From Cyanobacteriota bacterium (GTDB lineage Bacteria; Cyanobacteriota; Cyanobacteriia; PCC-6307; Cyanobiaceae): a DNA stretch of 8,869 bases. The stretch covers positions 1 to 8,869 of the forward strand of contig CANHSW010000070.1 in NCBI GenBank assembly GCA_947463165.1, given 5' to 3'. Both the position numbers and the translations under genes were made by a program. The notes beneath the pieces are model-generated. The model saw only the letters and a list, made by a program, of their open reading frames with translations. It had not been told where the DNA came from and made no database searches. This document shows, one piece after another, positions 5,902 to 8,869 of the stretch (its first letter is position 1; every line of letters starts with the position of its first letter).

Positions 5902-6040
5902 CCGCCTGCCGGTAGAGCGCAGCCAGCTGACCGTTGGGATCGATCAGGCCGGCATCCAGCAACAACCGCCTGCCATTTCTACCTTTTTGCAGTTGTGCCA
6001 GCAGCGGCAGCTGCTGGAGGCTGGAGCGGTCTGATTCACG
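5894..6040 (-). pseudogene. Possible C-terminal tail of an unidentified minus-strand gene
   Basis: On the minus strand an open frame ends in LLAQLQKGRNGRRLLLDAGLIDPNGQLAALYRQAVS, stop TAG at 5894-5896. It reads like a normal soluble protein end (GRRLL-DAGLID-NGQLA-LYR) and its codons are ordinary for this genome. Upstream it runs into the complement of the kdpA start, where it loses protein-like character near 6040, so any parent gene has been cut off. The stop lies inside the toxin stop region: CTAGCTGA carries TAG on the minus strand and TGA on the plus strand. I do not recognise the family. Chance open reading is possible, since GC-rich DNA gives many open frames. Confidence 0.22.
5998..6017. 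promoter_or_regulatory. Perfect 8-bp hairpin in the kdpA leader
   Basis: CCAGCAGC and GCTGCTGG flank a GGCA loop, giving a perfect 8-bp GC-rich stem 33 bases before the kdpA ATG. No U-tract follows, so it does not look like a standard rho-independent terminator. It could be a leader structure or the chance result of the repetitive CAGC/GCTG sequence common in this DNA. Between the toxin stop (5901) and kdpA (6051) I find no clear promoter elements. Confidence 0.3.
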
Positions 6041-6050
6041 CCCTGGCCGC

Positions 6051-7721
6051 ATGCTCCCCTGGCTGCTGGCCGCCATCACCCTGGCGGCGGTTGCGCTCAC
6101 AGGCCCCTCCCTGGGGCGACACCTGTTCGAGGTCTTCGATGACCGCCCCCAGCCGGCCTGGGACCGTTGGCTGAACCCGATCGAGGCCGCTCTGCTGCGC
6201 TGGATCGGTGATGCCGGCCGCAGCGCCGAATCCGCCAGCGGTTATCTGGCGCCGCTGTTGATCAGCAATGCGCTGTTCGCGCTGCCGGCCCTGGCGCTGC
6301 TGTTGCTGCAGCCGCACTGGCTCAACCCCCTGGGGTTCGGGGGGCTGCGCTGGGATCTGGCACTGCACACCACGATCTCGTTCCTCACTAACACTGACCA
6401 GCAGCATCTGATCCCCGAGCAGAGCCTGGGGACCCTGGCCCAGCTGGGGGCGATGCAGTTTCTGATGTTCGTCTCAGCGGGCACTGGGCTAGCCGTCGGT
6501 TTCGCCGTGATTCGCGGCTTCAGCGGCCGGCCGATCGGCAACTTCCACCGCGATCTGCTGCACTCGCTCACCCGCGTGTTGATCCCCGCCTCGCTGCTGC
6601 TGGCGTTGTTCCTGTTGGTGTGTGGCGTGCCGATGACCCTGGCGCCGCCACTGCAGATCACCACGCTGGAAGGCGCCAGTCAGTTGCTGCCCCGGGGCCC
6701 GATCGCCCTGTTCGAGGCGATCAAGCAGCTGGGCGAGAACGGCGGTGGCTATGTGAGTGCCAACTCAGCGCATCCCTACGAGAACCCCACCCTGCTCAGC
6801 AATCTGGTGAGCACCTGGGCGATGTTGATCATTCCGGCGGCCACGCTCGATGCCTTCGGGCGGTTCGTGGGTAACCGCCGTCAGAGCAACCTGCTGCTGG
6901 CCCTGGTGTTTGGTCTGCTGCTGATCGGCGCCGCCGTCGCCATGGGGGCGGAGCAGGCCGGCAACCCGGTCCTCGACCGCTGGATCAGTGGCGGCAATCT
7001 GCAGGGCAAGGAGCTGCGCTTTGGAGCCGGGCTCACCGGTCTGTGGTCGGTGGTGACCACCGGCACGATGACCGGCGCGGTGAACGGCGCGATCGACGCG
7101 GCGATGCCGCTGACGATTCTCACGACCCTGTTCAACCTGTTTCTGCAGGTGGTGTTCGGCGGCCAGGGCACCGGCATCGCCTACCTGCTGGTGTTCGTGC
7201 TGCTGGCGGTGTTTCTCACCGGCTTGATGGTGGGCCGCACGCCGGAATTCCTCGGCCGCAAGGTGGAGAAGCCCCAGGTGGTGTGGGCCAGCCTGATCCT
7301 GCTGATCCATCCGATCTTCGTGCTGATCCCGACGGCGCTCACCCTGGCCGGTGGCGCCACGCTGGCGGGCATCAGCAACCCGGGCTCCCACGGCATCAGC
7401 CAGGTGGTCTACGAATACGCCTCGGCGGCCGCCAATAACGGCAGCGGCCTGGAGGGCCTCGGCGATGGCACCCCCTGGTGGAACCTCAGCACCAGCCTCA
7501 GCCTGCTGGGCGGCCGCTACCTGCCGATCGCTGCGCTGCTGGCGCTGGCCGATGGCTTCCGCCGCAAACCCGCCCTCGAACCGAGTCCCGGCACCCTGCG
7601 CACCGACACCGGCCTGTTCACCGGCGTCACCGCCGTGGTGCTGGTGATCCTCGGCGCCCTCACCTTCTTCCCGGTGTTGGCCCTCGGGCCGATCGCGGAA
7701 GCGCTCACCCTGGCGTCCTGA
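6051..7721 (+). CDS. kdpA: KdpA, potassium-binding and translocating subunit of the Kdp K+-ATPase
   Basis: A 556-residue membrane protein, practically the same length as E. coli KdpA (557). It forms the K+ channel-like subunit of KdpFABC, which pumps K+ at very low external concentration. Visible family segments are [10 protein letters not shown] (111-120, first pore loop), [26 protein letters not shown] (226-251, second), [12 protein letters not shown] (334-345, third) and [29 protein letters not shown] (441-469, fourth). VFGGQGTG (368-375) and [16 protein letters not shown] (391-406) are strong KdpA signatures. Around them are about ten hydrophobic segments. The ATG at 6051 is chosen because the membrane segment [16 protein letters not shown] starts there and the length fits; the 39 in-frame codons upstream lack similarity. 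Two of the pore loops differ from E. coli (TNTDQQHL for TNTNWQSY; GTMTG in the third). No Shine-Dalgarno is obvious. kdpB starts one base after the stop. Confidence 0.96.
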   Translation: MLPWLLAAITLAAVALTGPSLGRHLFEVFDDRPQPAWDRWLNPIEAALLRWIGDAGRSAESASGYLAPLLISNALFALPALALLLLQPHWLNPLGFGGLRWDLALHTTISFLTNTDQQHLIPEQSLGTLAQLGAMQFLMFVSAGTGLAVGFAVIRGFSGRPIGNFHRDLLHSLTRVLIPASLLLALFLLVCGVPMTLAPPLQITTLEGASQLLPRGPIALFEAIKQLGENGGGYVSANSAHPYENPTLLSNLVSTWAMLIIPAATLDAFGRFVGNRRQSNLLLALVFGLLLIGAAVAMGAEQAGNPVLDRWISGGNLQGKELRFGAGLTGLWSVVTTGTMTGAVNGAIDAAMPLTILTTLFNLFLQVVFGGQGTGIAYLLVFVLLAVFLTGLMVGRTPEFLGRKVEKPQVVWASLILLIHPIFVLIPTALTLAGGATLAGISNPGSHGISQVVYEYASAAANNGSGLEGLGDGTPWWNLSTSLSLLGGRYLPIAALLALADGFRRKPALEPSPGTLRTDTGLFTGVTAVVLVILGALTFFPVLALGPIAEALTLAS

Positions 7722-7722
7722 G

Positions 7723-8869
7723 ATGACCACCACAACACCCCGCGCCATCTTTCCCCGCATGCCGCGCGGGCCGCGCCAACAGCGGCGCTACACCGAACGC
7801 CCCCGCCAGCAGGGACTGGTGCAGCGGGCGATCGTGGAGTCGTTCCGCAAGCTCGACCCCCGGCTGGCGGTGGCCAATCCGGTGATGTTCGTGGTGTGGT
7901 GCGGCACCGCCTTGTGCCTGGCGCTGACCCTGGAGCCGCGGCTTCTCGATGCCCAGGCCGGTGGGCGGGAGCGGGGCTTCAACGCCCTGATTAGTCTCAC
8001 CCTGCTGGCCACCCTGCTGTTCGCCAACTTCGCCGAGGCCCTGGCGGAAGGCCGAGGCAAGGCCCAGGCCGATGCCCTGCGCCGCACCCAGGCCCGCACC
8101 GAGGCACGGCGCCAGCTGGCCGATGGCTCGATCGAACTGGTGGATTCCTCCGCCCTGCGCAAGGGCGATCTGGTGCTGGTGCAGGCCGGCGACGTGATTC
8201 CCGCCGACGGCGAGGTGATCGCCGGGGTGGCCTCGGTGGATGAATCGGCGATCACCGGCGAATCGGCTCCGGTGCTCAAGGAGGCCGGCTCGGACGTAGC
8301 CGGCTCGGTGACGGGTGGCACCCGCATCCTTTCCGATCAGCTCACCCTGAGGATCAGCGCCGATCCGGGCAAGGGCTTCATCGATCGCATGATCGCCCTG
8401 GTGGAGGGCGCCGAACGCAGCAAAACCCCGAACGAGATCGCCCTCACGGTGCTGCTGGCGGTGCTCACCCAGGTGTTCCTGATCGCCGTGGCCACCCTCT
8501 CGCCGGTGGCCGGGTTTCTCAATCAGGCCCCTTCGGTGGTGACCCTGGTGGCGCTGCTGGTGGCGTTGATCCCCACCACGATCGGCGGCCTACTCAGCGC
8601 CATCGGCATCGCCGGCATGGACCGGGTGGCCCAGTTCAACGTGATCGCCACCTCCGGGCGTGCCGTGGAGGCCTGCGGCGACGTCAACACCCTGGTGCTC
8701 GACAAGACCGGCACGATCACCCTCGGCAACCGCCTCGCCGAGGAATTCCTGCCGGTGGGCGGCCACAGCAGCGCGGAGCTGGCCGAGGCCGCTCTGGGGG
8801 CTAGTTGCTTCGATCAGACGCCGGAGGGGCGCTCGATTGTGCGACTGGCCGAGAAACTGGGTGCTGTTC
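7723..8869 (+). CDS. kdpB: KdpB, P-type ATPase subunit of the Kdp K+ pump, 5' part only
   Basis: The first 382 codons of KdpB (about 680 residues in relatives) are present and the reading frame runs off the right edge. Order of parts: an Arg/Pro/Gln-rich cytoplasmic N-terminus (1-48), first membrane helices ([17 protein letters not shown], 54-70; [25 protein letters not shown], 86-110), the actuator domain with [11 protein letters not shown] (156-166) and TGES (178-181), further helices ([39 protein letters not shown], 273-291), and the phosphorylation site DKTGT with Asp327. The final [17 protein letters not shown] lies at the start of the nucleotide-binding domain. KdpB hydrolyses ATP and drives K+ through KdpA. 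The serine of TGES is the inhibitory phosphorylation site in E. coli and is kept (Ser181). The ATG is one base after the kdpA TGA, so translation is probably coupled. The N-terminus is about 20 residues longer than in E. coli. Confidence 0.96.
   Translation, partial: MTTTTPRAIFPRMPRGPRQQRRYTERPRQQGLVQRAIVESFRKLDPRLAVANPVMFVVWCGTALCLALTLEPRLLDAQAGGRERGFNALISLTLLATLLFANFAEALAEGRGKAQADALRRTQARTEARRQLADGSIELVDSSALRKGDLVLVQAGDVIPADGEVIAGVASVDESAITGESAPVLKEAGSDVAGSVTGGTRILSDQLTLRISADPGKGFIDRMIALVEGAERSKTPNEIALTVLLAVLTQVFLIAVATLSPVAGFLNQAPSVVTLVALLVALIPTTIGGLLSAIGIAGMDRVAQFNVIATSGRAVEACGDVNTLVLDKTGTITLGNRLAEEFLPVGGHSSAELAEAALGASCFDQTPEGRSIVRLAEKLGAV

Noticed and set aside
5934..6050. In-frame N-terminal extension of KdpA
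   Set aside because: Ser/Arg/Cys-rich sequence with no similarity; from 6051 the length equals that of known KdpA.
6765..7760. 331-codon open frame on the minus strand
   Set aside because: Antisense to kdpA; rich in Gln, His, Arg and Ala with no domain, as expected from the complement of GC-rich coding DNA.
7788..8327. 179-codon open frame on the minus strand
   Set aside because: Antisense to the conserved N-terminal half of kdpB; Ser/Arg/Ala-rich, no recognisable motif.
1..8869. tRNA or rRNA genes, insertion sequences with terminal repeats, attachment sites
   Set aside because: I found no tRNA-like GTTCRA arm in a plausible context, no transposase fragments and no pair of flanking repeats around the decayed region.

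Overview
The window looks like chromosomal DNA from a high-GC cyanobacterium of the Synechococcus/Cyanobium type. This rests on gene content and protein style: a PhoX-like phosphatase beside a phytase-family esterase, a Kdp transporter, and remnants of an AbiE module and of a TPR protein. One copy of the cyanobacterial HIP1 palindrome (GCGATCGC, 3529-3536) is weak support. The lineage is an inference; there is no rRNA or other marker.

Left part, minus strand (1-4079). Read in transcription order there is a secreted phytase-like esterase (4079-2943), then 10 bp further a PhoX/DUF839 phosphatase with a twin-arginine-type signal (2932-614). The two almost certainly form one transcription unit for extracellular or periplasmic organic-phosphate use. 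A 383-bp gap follows that holds a degenerate 12-bp tandem repeat, purine-rich (GAGA/ATTGAG) on the transcribed strand. The 5' end of a formylglycine-generating-enzyme (SUMF1) family gene then starts at about 230 and runs off the left edge.

Middle part (4080-6050) is a patch of decay. It contains the C-terminal remnant of a TPR protein with an internal stop (minus strand), and an apparently intact AbiEi-type antitoxin with a convincing inverted-repeat operator in front of it. Next comes an AbiEii toxin that starts with a GTGA overlap but has lost its central nucleotidyltransferase core through an internal, frame-changing deletion. Last is a possible unidentified gene tail on the minus strand whose stop overlaps the toxin stop.

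Right part, plus strand (6051-8869) holds kdpA (complete) and kdpB (5' part, cut by the window edge), one base apart. They encode the K+-channel-like and P-type ATPase subunits of the high-affinity K+ pump. kdpC and any kdpD/E or kdpF would lie beyond the right edge; no kdpF is visible ahead of kdpA.

The most notable observations are the antitoxin kept beside a gutted toxin, the operator-like inverted repeat, the period-12 repeat, and a charged, lower-GC insertion within the PhoX domain next to an altered NHEY-type motif. I did not find a convincing wholly new multi-gene system.
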